DNA from: Azoarcus taiwanensis
GTDB taxonomy: Bacteria > Pseudomonadota > Gammaproteobacteria > Burkholderiales > Rhodocyclaceae
Reading direction: 5' to 3'
Assembly: GCF_012910885.1 (NCBI RefSeq)
Contig: NZ_WTVM01000004.1
Location: forward strand, 1-64,000
DNA: 64,000 nucleotides
A program made the position numbers and the translations under genes. Every line of letters begins with the position of its first letter. The stretch's first letter is position 1. Shown here piece by piece: positions 18,839 through 28,635 of the stretch. The notes beneath the pieces were generated by a model that made no database searches, was not told the DNA's origin, and saw only the letters and a list, made by a program, of their open reading frames with translations.

Positions 18839-21800
18839 GCGAGACACTGATCACGGCCAGTGGTGACGACCTGCTCGCAGCGGACGCCAAGGCTCGCCGG
18901 CGTGCGCTCGAGCCTGCCTCCTTTATCGTCGAGGCGCCGGCAGGCGCGGGCAAGACCGAGCTCATCGCACAGCGTTTCCTGATGCTGCTGGCCCGCGTCG
19001 AACACCCCGAGGAGATCGTCGCGATCACCTTCACTCGCAAGGCGGCAGCCGAAATGCGCAATCGCATTCTCGCCAGCCTCGAGATGGCGGCGAGCGGCGT
19101 GCTTCCGGAGGCGGCCCATCGGCAGGTCACCTTCGAGCTCGCGCGCTCGGTACTGGCGCGCTCGGCCGAGCTCGGTTGGGCGCTGCAGTCCCAGCCGCAG
19201 CGGCTGCGGATTCTCACCATCGATTCGCTGTGCGCGTCGCTCGCGCGGCAGATGCCGCTGCTTAGCCGTTTCGGCGCACAACCGGCGGTGGCGCAGGAAG
19301 CCGGCGCCCTATACGCCGAAGCGGCTGCCGAAACCGTGGCGCTGCTCGACGAGGCGGCATTGCCTTTTGTCGCCGAGTCGCTTTCCTGGCTGGACAACGA
19401 CACCGCCCGCCTGCAGCGGCTGATCGCCGAGATGCTGGCGCGGCGCGACCAATGGCTTCACCATGCGCTCGACGAGTCGCTGGCCGAAGCCTCGGCCCGG
19501 GTGCTGAATCAGCTGGTGGACGAGGAACTGGTCGAGATCGCGGGACGGGTCGACGACAAGCTGCAGCACGAGCTCATGCCCTATGCGCGCTTTGCCGCAG
19601 ATCAGCTGGAGGATGGTGCCACGCTCACCTGCCTGCGCGGTTGGGATTCACCGCTCGCGCCGAGTGCCGATGCACTCCCGATGTGGCGAGCGCTTTGCGA
19701 TCTGCTGCTTACAGGCACCAACGGCCTGCGCCGTTCTCTCAACAAGAACAACGGTTTTCCGGCGACCGACGAGGGTCGGGCTGCCAAGCAAGGCCTGCTG
19801 GAACTGCTCGACAGGCTCCGTGACGATAGCGATTTCGAGGCTGCGCTCGCCCGTATCCGCATGCTGCCCGATCCCGCACTGCATGCAGACGAGGGCGAGG
19901 TCGTCGAGCATTTTGCTGCACTGCTCAAGCTGGCCGCGGCGCAGCTTTTCGCGGTCTTCCAGCGCCACGGCAAGGTGGATTTCATCGAGGTGTCGCAGCG
20001 CGCGATCGCCGCGCTGGACGACGGCAGCGGCCCGACCGAACTCGCCCTCAAACTCGACTACCGGCTCAGCCACCTGCTGGTCGACGAGTTTCAGGACACC
20101 AGCCCGACGCAGATACGGCTCCTGGAACTGCTCACCACCGGCTGGATGCCAGGCGACGGTCGAACCCTGTTCTGCGTCGGCGATCCGATGCAGTCGATCT
20201 ATCGTTTCCGCAAGGCCGACGTCGGGCTGTTCCTGCAGGCGACACAGCGCGGCATCGGCGGGGCGCCGCTCGAAGCCCTGCGCTTGTCCCGCAACAACCG
20301 CTCCTGTCCGGCGGTGGTCGATTGGGTGAACCAGGCCTTCGGCGCCATCTTCCCGCCGGCCGACCAGATCAGTCGCGGCACGATTCGCTATCGCAGCTTC
20401 GTCGCCACCCATGAGCCTCTGCCGTCCGCGGGTGTGGCGGTTCATCCGCTGGTCCTGCCGGCAGGCACGCTCGCCGCCGAGCGTGACCGGCTCGAAGCGC
20501 GCAGAATGCTCGCCATCATCGACGGGGTGCGCGCCGACGACCCCGCTCGCAGCATTGCGGTGCTGGTGCGTGCCCGCAGCCATCTCTCGTCGCTGATCGC
20601 CGAGATCCGGGCGCATCGGCCGGACTTGCGTTTCTCGGCGGTCGAGGTCGAAGCGCTTGCCGATCGCCAGTGGATTGCCGACCTGATGACGCTGGTGCGG
20701 GCCTTGTCGCAGCGGGCAGACCGGGTCGCCTGGCTGGCCCTGTTGCGTGCTCCCTGGTGCGGCCTGATCCTGGCCGACCTGCATGCACTGGCGGCCGAAG
20801 ACCGCAGATCAACGATCTGCGCCCTGATGGCCGACGAGGCCCGGGTCGCCGCGCTGAGCGACGATGGCCGGGCCCGGCTCGCGCATGTACGCAAGGTTTG
20901 CGAGGAGGCCTTCGCACACGCCGGCCGGATGCCTTTCGGGCGCTGGGTGGAGAGCACCTGGCTACGCCTTGGGGGGCCGGCCTTGCTCCCGGATGCCGCC
21001 GCCGGTGAGGATGTCGAAGCCTGGTTCGGGCTGCTCGACCGGTTGGTCGACAGCGGCGAGTTCAGCCTCGAGCGGCTGGAGGACGAGGTCGGCAGGCTGT
21101 TCGCCGCCGCCGACGCCGGCGCAGATGGCCGTCTGAGCTTCATGACGGTGCACAAATCCAAGGGTCTGGAGTTCGACACCGTGATCGTGCCCGGCCTGCA
21201 CCTTCGCTCCGGGCAGACCGATACGCCGCTGCTGCGCTGGGAGGATGTGGCGACCGGGGATGGCGGCAGCACCCTGGTGGTCGCTCCGGTGCGCACCCGC
21301 CGCAACAGCGCGGAGACGACCAGCACCTATACCTATCTGCAGAAGCTCGAGGCCGAGCGCGCGCTCAACGAGGAACTGCGCGTGCTCTATGTCGCGGCGA
21401 CCCGGGCCGTGCGTGCCCTGCATTGGGTCGGCGCGTGCGAGCAGGCCGACGACGGCAGCCTGCGGCAGCCGTCTTCAGGCACGCCGCTGCGGCTGCTGTG
21501 GCCGGTGGTCGAGTCGTTGTTCGGCGCCAGTGCGGTGAGCGTTGTTCCGCCAGCGGACAGCCACGGCCTGCCGTCGTGGGAGGACTTCGTGCCGCCGTTG
21601 CTGCGCCTGCGCACACCTGGCGAGCCGGAGTGCATCGTGCGCGCGGCCGAGGCGGTCGAAACGGAAACCCCGGGACTCGAGCAGGAACCCGCCGACACCG
21701 AGGGCAGATACCGCCTTGAAGCAGCGGTCGGCACCCTGGTGCATCGTTATCTGGAGATTTTCGCGCGCACCGGTTGCGATGGCTGGACTGTCGGCAGGCT

Positions 21801-22245
21801 GTCCAGCCTGCGTCAGGCCATGGTGCGCTGGCTGGGCGGAGAAGGCTTTGCCGATGCGGACGCCGACAAGGGCGCCGCGAGGGCGTTATCCATGCTGGAG
21901 CGGGTCGTGGCCAGCGACACCGCGCGGTGGATACTCGTGCCGCGTGAGCAGGCGGCTTCCGAACTCACGCTGGCCTCGCGCAGCGAAACGGCGATCCGCC
22001 TGCACGTGGTCGACCGCAGCTTCGTCGAGGATGGCGTGCGCTGGATCATCGACTTCAAGACCGCCCGCCTGCCCGATGGGGCAGACGATGCGGCCTTTGC
22101 CGAACATGCCCGGCGCTATCGTGACCAGCTTGATCGTTACGCTGCGCTATTCCGCGACGAGGGTCTGCCGGTGCGTTGCGCGATCTACTACGTCGAGCAC
22201 GACCGTCTCGAGCATGCGAGCGCCGAAACGCCGTGGGCCGGATGA
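18835..22245 (+). CDS. UvrD/Rep-family helicase, AddA-like
   Basis: This protein has 1136 residues. Superfamily 1A motifs appear in order: Walker A in EAPAGAGKTELIAQRF, motif II in LLVDEFQDTSPTQIRLLEL, motif III in FCVGDPMQSIYRFRKAD, motif V in FMTVHKSKGLEFDTVI and motif VI in LYVAATRAVRALHW. The C terminus has a RecB-like nuclease segment (WIIDFKTARLP), as in AddA. Together with the preceding gene it forms a helicase-nuclease that resects DNA double-strand breaks. Translation is coupled to the AddB-like gene. The stop lies two bases from the end of the convergent CBS gene. Confidence 0.92.
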   Translation: MSETLITASGDDLLAADAKARRRALEPASFIVEAPAGAGKTELIAQRFLMLLARVEHPEEIVAITFTRKAAAEMRNRILASLEMAASGVLPEAAHRQVTFELARSVLARSAELGWALQSQPQRLRILTIDSLCASLARQMPLLSRFGAQPAVAQEAGALYAEAAAETVALLDEAALPFVAESLSWLDNDTARLQRLIAEMLARRDQWLHHALDESLAEASARVLNQLVDEELVEIAGRVDDKLQHELMPYARFAADQLEDGATLTCLRGWDSPLAPSADALPMWRALCDLLLTGTNGLRRSLNKNNGFPATDEGRAAKQGLLELLDRLRDDSDFEAALARIRMLPDPALHADEGEVVEHFAALLKLAAAQLFAVFQRHGKVDFIEVSQRAIAALDDGSGPTELALKLDYRLSHLLVDEFQDTSPTQIRLLELLTTGWMPGDGRTLFCVGDPMQSIYRFRKADVGLFLQATQRGIGGAPLEALRLSRNNRSCPAVVDWVNQAFGAIFPPADQISRGTIRYRSFVATHEPLPSAGVAVHPLVLPAGTLAAERDRLEARRMLAIIDGVRADDPARSIAVLVRARSHLSSLIAEIRAHRPDLRFSAVEVEALADRQWIADLMTLVRALSQRADRVAWLALLRAPWCGLILADLHALAAEDRRSTICALMADEARVAALSDDGRARLAHVRKVCEEAFAHAGRMPFGRWVESTWLRLGGPALLPDAAAGEDVEAWFGLLDRLVDSGEFSLERLEDEVGRLFAAADAGADGRLSFMTVHKSKGLEFDTVIVPGLHLRSGQTDTPLLRWEDVATGDGGSTLVVAPVRTRRNSAETTSTYTYLQKLEAERALNEELRVLYVAATRAVRALHWVGACEQADDGSLRQPSSGTPLRLLWPVVESLFGASAVSVVPPADSHGLPSWEDFVPPLLRLRTPGEPECIVRAAEAVETETPGLEQEPADTEGRYRLEAAVGTLVHRYLEIFARTGCDGWTVGRLSSLRQAMVRWLGGEGFADADADKGAARALSMLERVVASDTARWILVPREQAASELTLASRSETAIRLHVVDRSFVEDGVRWIIDFKTARLPDGADDAAFAEHARRYRDQLDRYAALFRDEGLPVRCAIYYVEHDRLEHASAETPWAG

Positions 22246-22246
22246 A

Positions 22247-22669
22247 TCAGGCGATGCGTTCCCACAGGCTGGTTTCGTCCTCGAAGTGGTCGAGCTCCAG
22301 GCCCTTGAAGTCGCCGCGCGAGACGATGCCGACGATACGGCCAGCCTCGACCACTGGCAGGTGGCGGAAACCGCCGTCGCTCATCAGCCGCAAGGCTTCT
22401 ATCGCGGTGGCGTTGGGCGCAATGGTCGTCGGGTCCGGCGTCATCAATGTCTCGATGCGGGTGGTAACCGGATCGCAGCACTCGGCCATGGCGCGCACCG
22501 CGTCCCGACCGGTGAAGATGCCCTTCAGTGTGATCCCGTCGTCCGACACCATGACCGCACCGATACGTTGCTCGCGCATGCACTGACACGCGCGTTGGAT
22601 GTTTTCTGCGCTGGCGAGCGTGAGCGGGTGCTGATGCTCGACGATTAGCGCGAGTTTGCGGTTCGTCAT
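22247..22669 (-). CDS. tandem CBS-domain protein
   Basis: This protein has 140 residues consisting of two CBS motifs. The first covers the IQRACQCMREQRIGAVMVSDDGITLKGIFTGRD region and the second the TIAPNATAIEALRLMSDGGFRHLPVVEAGRIVGIVSRGDFKG region. Such stand-alone pairs bind adenine nucleotides or related ligands and act as sensors or small regulators. No output domain is attached, and no partner is evident in the neighbouring genes. Confidence 0.88.
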   Translation of the reverse strand: MTNRKLALIVEHQHPLTLASAENIQRACQCMREQRIGAVMVSDDGITLKGIFTGRDAVRAMAECCDPVTTRIETLMTPDPTTIAPNATAIEALRLMSDGGFRHLPVVEAGRIVGIVSRGDFKGLELDHFEDETSLWERIA

Positions 22670-22868
22670 GACTGCCTCCTTTTCGTTTGGCCTGCCTTCC
22701 GCTCACAGTGTATTCCTGATTCGGATCCGGCGTGATGCGCCAGGTCAACCCTGGCGCGAAGTCTCCGGGGGAAGACCTCGCAGCGTTCCAGGAGCAGTCG
22801 AAGTGGAAAGCGTGGACTATGCTGAACTATCGATGGCCCTGGCATAAGCGGTGTCATGGGAGGCGTGA

Positions 22869-23501
22869 GTGAGTGTCGGTGACAACAGCGTGTGGCGAAA
22901 TCTGCGCCCGGAGGATCCTCGGCGGGTGAGAAGATTTCGTGAGCGGACGGAGTCGCTGCAGTGGGATGCCGCGAATGCCGAGAGTTCGCTGTCGGAACTC
23001 TTCGCCGCGGTGGACGACCTGGCGGAATCGGAAGTCCGTTACTACTACAGGCGGCGGGGCACACGCGCCCTGATTTCGTCGCTTGCAAGGTTTCTGGCCT
23101 GGCTGCTGGGCTCTGTCGGGCTGCTGCTTCCATTGCTGGCCGGCACCGCCGCGCCAGTCTTCAGGGATTGGGGGCAGTATGGTTACGTCTTTCTGGCCGC
23201 TGCTGCCTGCCTGCTGGGTGCGAATGCCCTGTTTGGTGGCACTTCCGGCCACGTCCGCTTTGTGCAGGTCCAGCTCGAACTCGAAAAGCTCATCGCCGAA
23301 TCGCGAATCGCCTGGTGCCGCCATCTGGCGTCAACTGGTGACAGCCGGCACCTCGATGCCGGTTTCGAACTGGTGCTCGCTTACGCGCAAGGGCTGCATG
23401 CAGCGACGCTCGCTGAAACCGGGCGCTGGGGAGAAGACGCGTTGAGTGCGCTTGCCGAATATCGTCAGTCCATCAAGTCGCGCGCATCCGGCAAGCATTG
23501 A
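22869..23501 (+). CDS. two-transmembrane protein resembling SLATT effector domains
   Basis: This protein has 210 residues from a GTG at 22869 with a GGGAGG ribosome binding site six bases upstream. A charged N-terminal helix region ending in EVRYYYRRRGTRALISSLA leads into two adjacent hydrophobic spans (FLAWLLGSVGLLLPLLAGTAAP and YGYVFLAAAACLLGANALFG). A long helical C-terminal region follows (FVQVQLELEKLIAESRIAWCRHL). The YxRR-TM-TM-helix layout is that of SLATT domains, predicted pore-forming effectors found with nucleotide-signalling defence systems. No SMODS, SLOG or TIR gene is adjacent, so a defence role is only suggested. The next small gene may be its partner. Confidence 0.55.
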   Translation: MSVGDNSVWRNLRPEDPRRVRRFRERTESLQWDAANAESSLSELFAAVDDLAESEVRYYYRRRGTRALISSLARFLAWLLGSVGLLLPLLAGTAAPVFRDWGQYGYVFLAAAACLLGANALFGGTSGHVRFVQVQLELEKLIAESRIAWCRHLASTGDSRHLDAGFELVLAYAQGLHAATLAETGRWGEDALSALAEYRQSIKSRASGKH

Positions 23502-23533
23502 TGGCCATGGACCAGAGAGAGTAGAAAGGTGTC

Positions 23534-23836
23534 ATGGAACTGTTTCTGACCTTGTGGTTACCGCTCGTTCCGTTTGTCGTGGTGTGGATCGCGTTGCGCC
23601 ATGGTCCTGTCCGCAATCGCTGGTGGCGAGGAGAGAACCCACTCGGGTTCGCGCTGTTCGTGGGAACGGTGAGCTTTGCAGCCGGCTTTTTCGGCCCGAT
23701 GCTCTTCGCGCCGGGCGCTAATCAGGGTCCGATGTTGGGCATCTTCTACTCAGGCCCCATTGGTTTGGCCGTGGGTGCGGCCTGGGGGCTGTGGCGTGCG
23801 GCGCGACGGGGGAGCTGGAACTCGCTTGCTTGCTGA
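23534..23836 (+). CDS. small membrane protein of unknown function
   Basis: This protein has 100 residues with about three hydrophobic segments (LFLTLWLPLVPFVVVWIALR, LGFALFVGTVSFAAGFFGPMLFA and LGIFYSGPIGLAVGAAWGLW). An AAAGGTG ribosome binding site lies just before the ATG. It follows the SLATT-like gene by 32 bp in the same direction, so the two may form one unit. I recognise no family. Confidence 0.55.
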   Translation: MELFLTLWLPLVPFVVVWIALRHGPVRNRWWRGENPLGFALFVGTVSFAAGFFGPMLFAPGANQGPMLGIFYSGPIGLAVGAAWGLWRAARRGSWNSLAC

Positions 23837-23871
23837 TTGGGGCGAAGTCGCTCGCCGTCTGAAACGATGTC

Positions 23872-25317
23872 TCACCCCAGAACTGCGATTTTCAGCCGTC
23901 GCACGCCCTCGGCGATCATGCCTTCGTCGAGGTTGCCGTATCCCAGCAACAAGCCGTTGCACCTGACCGGCGCTCTCGCGTACCCCCGCAGCGCCCGAAC
24001 GCCGAGGCCGAGCGCGTTGGCTCGCCTGGCGATTTCGTCATCATTCGCGCCGGGTGGAAGCCACAAGACCAGGTGTAGTCCGGCGTCGCCACCCGACAAG
24101 GCCAGCTCCGAGCCGAAGGCGTTGCGCAAGGCCACCCGCAGCACGGCGAGTCGCTTGGCGTAAAGACTGCGCATGCGCCTCAGATGGGCAGTGTAGTGGC
24201 CGCGGCGAATGAAGTCGGCGAGTGCGCGTTGTTCGATTCCCTGGCCGGCCCGAGTGGCCTGGGCTGTGGCGCGAGCGAACTGCCGCGCGACGGCTTGCGG
24301 CACGACGATATAGCCCAGGCGCAAGCCGGGGTACAGCGTCTTGCTGAAGGTCCCGACATAGACCGCCGGTGAATCCGCCTGTAACCCGAACAGGGGCGCC
24401 GGTGCGGGGCCGCTGCGCCGGAACTCGCTGTCGTAGTCATCCTCGATGAGCCATGCTCCAGCTTGTCGCGCGTCCTCCGCGAGTGCGACGCGGCGCGGCA
24501 GAGACATCACGCGCCCAGTCGGGTATTGGTGGGACGGGGTGACCATGATCAGCCGTGGCCGATGTGCGCGCCAGTCGGATACCTGCGGCGCCAGGCCTTC
24601 GAGATCCACCGGCACGTCATGCACCTTCAACCCAGCGAGTCCGAATGCGGTTCGTGCTGCGAGATAGCCCGGATTCTCCACCCACACGGTGTCTCCATGG
24701 TCGGCAAGCAGCCGGGCGCAAAGATCGAGTGCCGACTGGGTGCCGGTGGTGACCACGATCTGTTCCGGGGTTACCGACAGGCCGCGAACGCCGCTCAGGT
24801 GTTCGGCCAGTGCCGCGCGCAGCGCGGGGTCGCCGCCGGGGGCGGCGTAACCGAGCTGGCGCCAGCCGGCATCGCTCCAGGCGCGCGACAGCGACTGTCG
24901 CCACAAGCGGAACGGAAATGCGCCGAAATCCGGTACGCCGGGCGAGAAGGGCAATGCCTCGGCATCGCGTCCGGATTCGGATTGCAGCGCGGCTTCTGCC
25001 CGACGCGACAGTGACAGGGAAACACTCGGTTTGGACACCCCCGGCCGGCCGACCGTCACCGGCGGCGGAAACCGCGCGACCCGCGTGCCCTGGCGGTCGG
25101 CCACGAGGTAGCCCTCGGCGACCAGCTGCTCGTAGGCGAACAGCACGGTGTTGCGGGCGACGCCGAGCGATGTCGCGAGCCCGCGGCTTGCCGGCAGGCG
25201 CATTCCGGACGGGAGGCGGCCGGACAGAATGGCCTCACGCAGACGCTGATACAGCACCTGTTGGCGCGGCGTGGCCTCGGGGAGCGGCGGAGCGAGCAAC
25301 CAGTCCAAAGCCATCAT
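23872..25317 (-). CDS. PdxR/MocR-family regulator (GntR HTH fused to aminotransferase domain)
   Basis: This protein has 481 residues from ATG 25317 (the adjacent ATG at 25314 is equally good). Residues 10-75 are a GntR winged helix (LREAILSGRLPSGMRLPASRGLATSLGVARNTVLFAYEQL). The rest is a fold-type I aminotransferase domain with VTTGTQSALDLCARLL, DDYDSEFRRSG and the PLP-lysine region YVGTFSKTLYPGLRLGY. Members often sense pyridoxal phosphate and activate pyridoxine synthesis; others control unrelated amine or amino acid genes. It is divergent from a pyridoxamine-phosphate-oxidase-like gene, which supports a link to vitamin B6 or to control of that neighbour. Confidence 0.9.
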   Translation of the reverse strand: MMALDWLLAPPLPEATPRQQVLYQRLREAILSGRLPSGMRLPASRGLATSLGVARNTVLFAYEQLVAEGYLVADRQGTRVARFPPPVTVGRPGVSKPSVSLSLSRRAEAALQSESGRDAEALPFSPGVPDFGAFPFRLWRQSLSRAWSDAGWRQLGYAAPGGDPALRAALAEHLSGVRGLSVTPEQIVVTTGTQSALDLCARLLADHGDTVWVENPGYLAARTAFGLAGLKVHDVPVDLEGLAPQVSDWRAHRPRLIMVTPSHQYPTGRVMSLPRRVALAEDARQAGAWLIEDDYDSEFRRSGPAPAPLFGLQADSPAVYVGTFSKTLYPGLRLGYIVVPQAVARQFARATAQATRAGQGIEQRALADFIRRGHYTAHLRRMRSLYAKRLAVLRVALRNAFGSELALSGGDAGLHLVLWLPPGANDDEIARRANALGLGVRALRGYARAPVRCNGLLLGYGNLDEGMIAEGVRRLKIAVLG

Positions 25318-25406
25318 GGCTCCAATCGATCGACAATTCGTGGCGCTAAACAAGGTACCACGAGACGCTTAGGATCGAGGCCTGACCACTATCCGGGGAG
25401 TTCGCC

Positions 25407-26045
25407 ATGAGCCAGGCTACAGCGCCATCCGCCCGTACCCGCATCCGTCGGCTACCCGACCGCGGGCGCTACGACTTCGCCACCGTTGCCGCCATCGTGG
25501 ACGCAACCATGTTGTGCACCGTCGCTTTCCAGATCGACGGCGCAGTGCATGCAATTCCGACTCTGCACTGGCGTGAAGGCGAACACCTTTACATCCACGG
25601 CGCCAAGGCCTCGCGCATGCTGAAGGCGCTGGCGCATGGCGAGGCGTGCGTGACGATCGCGCAGGCCGATGGCCTGGTGCTCGCCCGCTCGGCGATGCAT
25701 CACTCGATGAACTACCGCTCGGTGGTGATCTACGGCCGCTTCGAAGCGGTGACCGACCCCGACTACAAGCTGCGCAGCCTCGAGGCCTTCATCGAAGGAC
25801 TCTACCCCGGCCGCTGGCAAACCCTGCGTCCGATCAACGATAAGGAGCTCAACGCCACCACAGTGTTGCGCATCCCGCTCACCGAAGCGTCCGCCAAGGT
25901 GCGCGCAGCCGGCGTCAAGGACGATGAGGAAGATCTGAGCTGGCCGGTGTGGGCAGGCGTGATTCCGCTCCACACCGTTCCCGGCGAACCGCAGGCCGAA
26001 CACGACAGCGTGTTGTCCGACGTGCCGCCGACACGCTTCGTCTGA
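25407..26045 (+). CDS. pyridoxamine 5'-phosphate oxidase-like FMN-binding protein
   Basis: This protein has 212 residues with a split-barrel flavin fold: IPTLHWREGEHLYIHGAKASRMLKAL is the FMN-phosphate-binding block, and YRSVVIYGRFEAVTDPDYK is the next strand pair. This family is the one often called nitroimidazole-resistance NimA-like or PNPOx-like, distinct from true PdxH. It is transcribed divergently from the PdxR/MocR regulator with about 90 bp between them, so it is probably the regulator's main target. The substrate is unknown. Confidence 0.8.
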   Translation: MSQATAPSARTRIRRLPDRGRYDFATVAAIVDATMLCTVAFQIDGAVHAIPTLHWREGEHLYIHGAKASRMLKALAHGEACVTIAQADGLVLARSAMHHSMNYRSVVIYGRFEAVTDPDYKLRSLEAFIEGLYPGRWQTLRPINDKELNATTVLRIPLTEASAKVRAAGVKDDEEDLSWPVWAGVIPLHTVPGEPQAEHDSVLSDVPPTRFV

Positions 26046-26478
26046 TGATCCACCGTGGCCATGCTGGAAAGCGTTGTCAGCTCCCGTCAAGGCAGACGCA
26101 TGGATCTGTGTCGATGTGACGCTCCGGCCTCGCATGCAGACGGCTTTGCACAAGACGCCGGAAATTGGAATACAATTAGTTGGAGCTAAAACAGTTTGAT
26201 AAAAACCTAAAGCGCTTCAGTGGTTCTGCCGTAAATGACAACGAGCGCTTGAACCGGAGGAGCGTTCGGATCATGAGGCGTGTTTCTGGAAAGCGTGGCC
26301 GCCACTCAAACCGCGATGCTGGGTATCGTGGTGACTTGTAGCAAGGAGTTGCTGCGGCGCAATTGCATACCCGCATCCGAGATCTGTCCGAGCGTCCCTC
26401 CGTCCACATATGTCTCTGAGGCGAACGAATGCAGGTGAGGCATGACGAGCTACTTCCCTAGAGACAGAGAGCCCTGAC
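26046..26478. other. 433-bp intergenic region upstream of the chemoreceptor gene
   Basis: No convincing coding frame is present. It holds an AT-rich stretch (26160-26215) and a candidate sigma-28 promoter. The last 240 bases are an unusually long leader with no recognisable riboswitch core. Confidence 0.5.
26208..26235 (+). promoter_or_regulatory. candidate sigma-28 (FliA) promoter of the chemoreceptor gene
   Basis: TAAA (26208-26211), a 16-base spacer and GCCGTAAA (26228-26235) approximate the flagellar sigma-28 consensus TAAA-N15-GCCGATAA. It lies about 245 bp upstream of a methyl-accepting chemotaxis gene, a normal target of FliA. The spacing to the start codon is long. Confidence 0.4.
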
Positions 26479-28497
26479 ATGAATGCATTCTTTCTCCCCT
26501 CCATCCGGTTAATGAACTGCCTGCGGTTTCCCCAGAAATTCGCATTGATCGGGATTGTGCTGGGTGCCCTCGTGTTGGGTCTTTTCGGACAGATCCACGG
26601 AACGCTGACGACAGCGATCGACAACAACGAGAGGCGCTCTGTCGGCGCCCAGATAGTCCGGGGCTTTTTCGAGCTGGTTGCCGATACCCAGCGGCATCGT
26701 GGTCTCACGTCGGCCGTTCTGGATGGGCAGGCGAACCTGGCTGGCGAGCGTGATGCCTTGTCGCGCAAGCTTGCACAGTCGATCAAGGAGATCGAAGGCC
26801 AACTGGTGAAGGAACTGGTCGAGCATGAGCAGTGGGGGCGCATCAGGGAAGACATGCAAACGATCTTCGACGACGTCGCGAGGATGGTGGCGAGCGAGAG
26901 CCTGTTCCGTCATACCGTGCTTGTGGATCAGTTGCTGTCATTTGCAACCCGGATTGCCGACTCCTATGGTTTGACTCTCGACACACGCCTCGGGTCATAT
27001 TATCTGACCATGTCAACGGTGGATCGACTGCCACGCAAACTCGAACTTATCGGGCTGTTGCGTGCGCAAGGTCTGGAGTCGGTCACGCGTGGTTCAATCA
27101 CCGAGCACGAGCGTCTGGCGCTGGCGGGTCTGGTGGCAGAGCTGGAACGAGCCTCCAGCGTCGTCGAAACCAATCTCATGCGCACTGCCGAACAAAACCC
27201 GGACGTGTCTGAGCGCCTTGAGGAGGCGACGATCCAACTACTGATCGCAGCCAATTCAGTCAGTCAGCTTGTCATGAGAGATGTGGTCGGCGAACGCTTC
27301 GAGTTGTCTGCGGAGGAGTACTTCCGTCGACTGTCCGAGTCGATCGATCGCGGCTACGCAATCATGTCCGACATTCTTTTGCCGACGCTTGAGGTGATTC
27401 TGAGCGCGCAAGAGACTGAACTGCGACAGACGCGCTTGATCACCGTATCGGCGAGCGTTCTGGCGATGCTGATAGCCCTGTATCTGGCCGTCGGAACCTA
27501 CCTGGCTACGATTGGCAGTGTTCGGCGTCTTTCAGAGGTTGCCGGTGTTCTTGCAACCGGTGACCTTCGTCCGCGTATCGATCTCAAGACGCGTGATGAA
27601 TTGAGCTCGGTGTCCGACAGCTTCAACAAGATGGCGGACTCCTTCGTCCAGCTAATGAAGAATGTACGTGAGGGGGCAGGACGTGTTGTGGAGGCCGCGG
27701 GCAAAATGACCGACGCGGCTGGCTTGATCGAAGGAAGCACGTCAGAACAGGCGGACTCCGCTGCGAGCATAGCCGCTGCGATCGAGCAGATGACGGTGAG
27801 CATCGATCACATAAGCGCAAGTGCCGAGCAGTCGGACAAGAGTGCTCGGCATTCGGGTTCCCTTTCAGCCAACGGAGCAGGGCTGGTCAATTCCCTTGTC
27901 GAAGAGATCAAGCAAATCGCAGCCTTGGCCAATCAAACGGCCGATTCAGTCGAACGACTCGGCACACAATCCGAGAAGATCTCTTCGATAGTCTCCGTGA
28001 TCAAGGAGATTGCTGATCAAACCAACCTGCTGGCGTTGAATGCCGCGATCGAGGCAGCTCGCGCCGGTGAGAGCGGACGCGGCTTTGCGGTGGTAGCGGA
28101 CGAAGTACGTAAACTCGCGGAACGTACTGCAAATTCGACTGAGGAGATTGCAGGAATGGTTGCGTCGATCCAAGGTGATACGCAGTCTGCGGTGCGAACC
28201 ATGCGCGAGGGGGCGAAGAAGGTCGATCAAGGTGTCATCCTTGCATCGGAGGCGGGACAGGCGATGGCCGAGATCGAAGAGGGAGTCAACCAGGTCGTTC
28301 AATCCATTGGCGACATCTCGATCGCGTTGCGTGAGCAAAGCTCGGCCAGTACCGAAACAGCCAAGAATGTAGAGCAGGTTGCACGCGCAGCCGATGAGAA
28401 CTCCGCACAGGTAAAGACCAGCGTGGAGACTGCAGCGCAACTCGACGAGCTGGCGCGCGAGTTGAATCGCGAGGTGGAGCGCTTTCGTTTCGACTGA
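26479..28497 (+). CDS. methyl-accepting chemotaxis protein with a NIT-like helical sensor
   Basis: This protein has 672 residues. A transmembrane segment (about 18-38) is followed by a periplasmic all-helical domain of about 300 residues containing [20 protein letters not shown], the region characteristic of NIT-like (nitrate/nitrite sensing) domains. A second membrane span ([21 protein letters not shown]) follows, then a HAMP domain ([29 protein letters not shown]) and a signalling domain. The kinase-contact tip is intact in [41 protein letters not shown]. It should transmit ligand binding to CheA/CheW. The ligand is unknown, and a nitrogen oxyanion is only a possibility. Confidence 0.9.
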   Translation: MNAFFLPSIRLMNCLRFPQKFALIGIVLGALVLGLFGQIHGTLTTAIDNNERRSVGAQIVRGFFELVADTQRHRGLTSAVLDGQANLAGERDALSRKLAQSIKEIEGQLVKELVEHEQWGRIREDMQTIFDDVARMVASESLFRHTVLVDQLLSFATRIADSYGLTLDTRLGSYYLTMSTVDRLPRKLELIGLLRAQGLESVTRGSITEHERLALAGLVAELERASSVVETNLMRTAEQNPDVSERLEEATIQLLIAANSVSQLVMRDVVGERFELSAEEYFRRLSESIDRGYAIMSDILLPTLEVILSAQETELRQTRLITVSASVLAMLIALYLAVGTYLATIGSVRRLSEVAGVLATGDLRPRIDLKTRDELSSVSDSFNKMADSFVQLMKNVREGAGRVVEAAGKMTDAAGLIEGSTSEQADSAASIAAAIEQMTVSIDHISASAEQSDKSARHSGSLSANGAGLVNSLVEEIKQIAALANQTADSVERLGTQSEKISSIVSVIKEIADQTNLLALNAAIEAARAGESGRGFAVVADEVRKLAERTANSTEEIAGMVASIQGDTQSAVRTMREGAKKVDQGVILASEAGQAMAEIEEGVNQVVQSIGDISIALREQSSASTETAKNVEQVARAADENSAQVKTSVETAAQLDELARELNREVERFRFD

Positions 28498-28635
28498 CGC
28501 ACAGCAGCGACGCTGGAACTGCAGCCTCCAGTGGTATTCGCTCGGCAGTCAGCCAATCTCGTCTGACAGGCGTTAGGGCAATCGATCTCCTCAGCGACAG
28601 GTGTCTGCAAGACACCGCGCTCGACCACGAGATTG

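Noticed and set aside
16316-18847. 843-codon minus-strand frame opposite the AddB-like gene
   Set aside because: It is antisense to a recognised nuclease gene and has no motif of its own.
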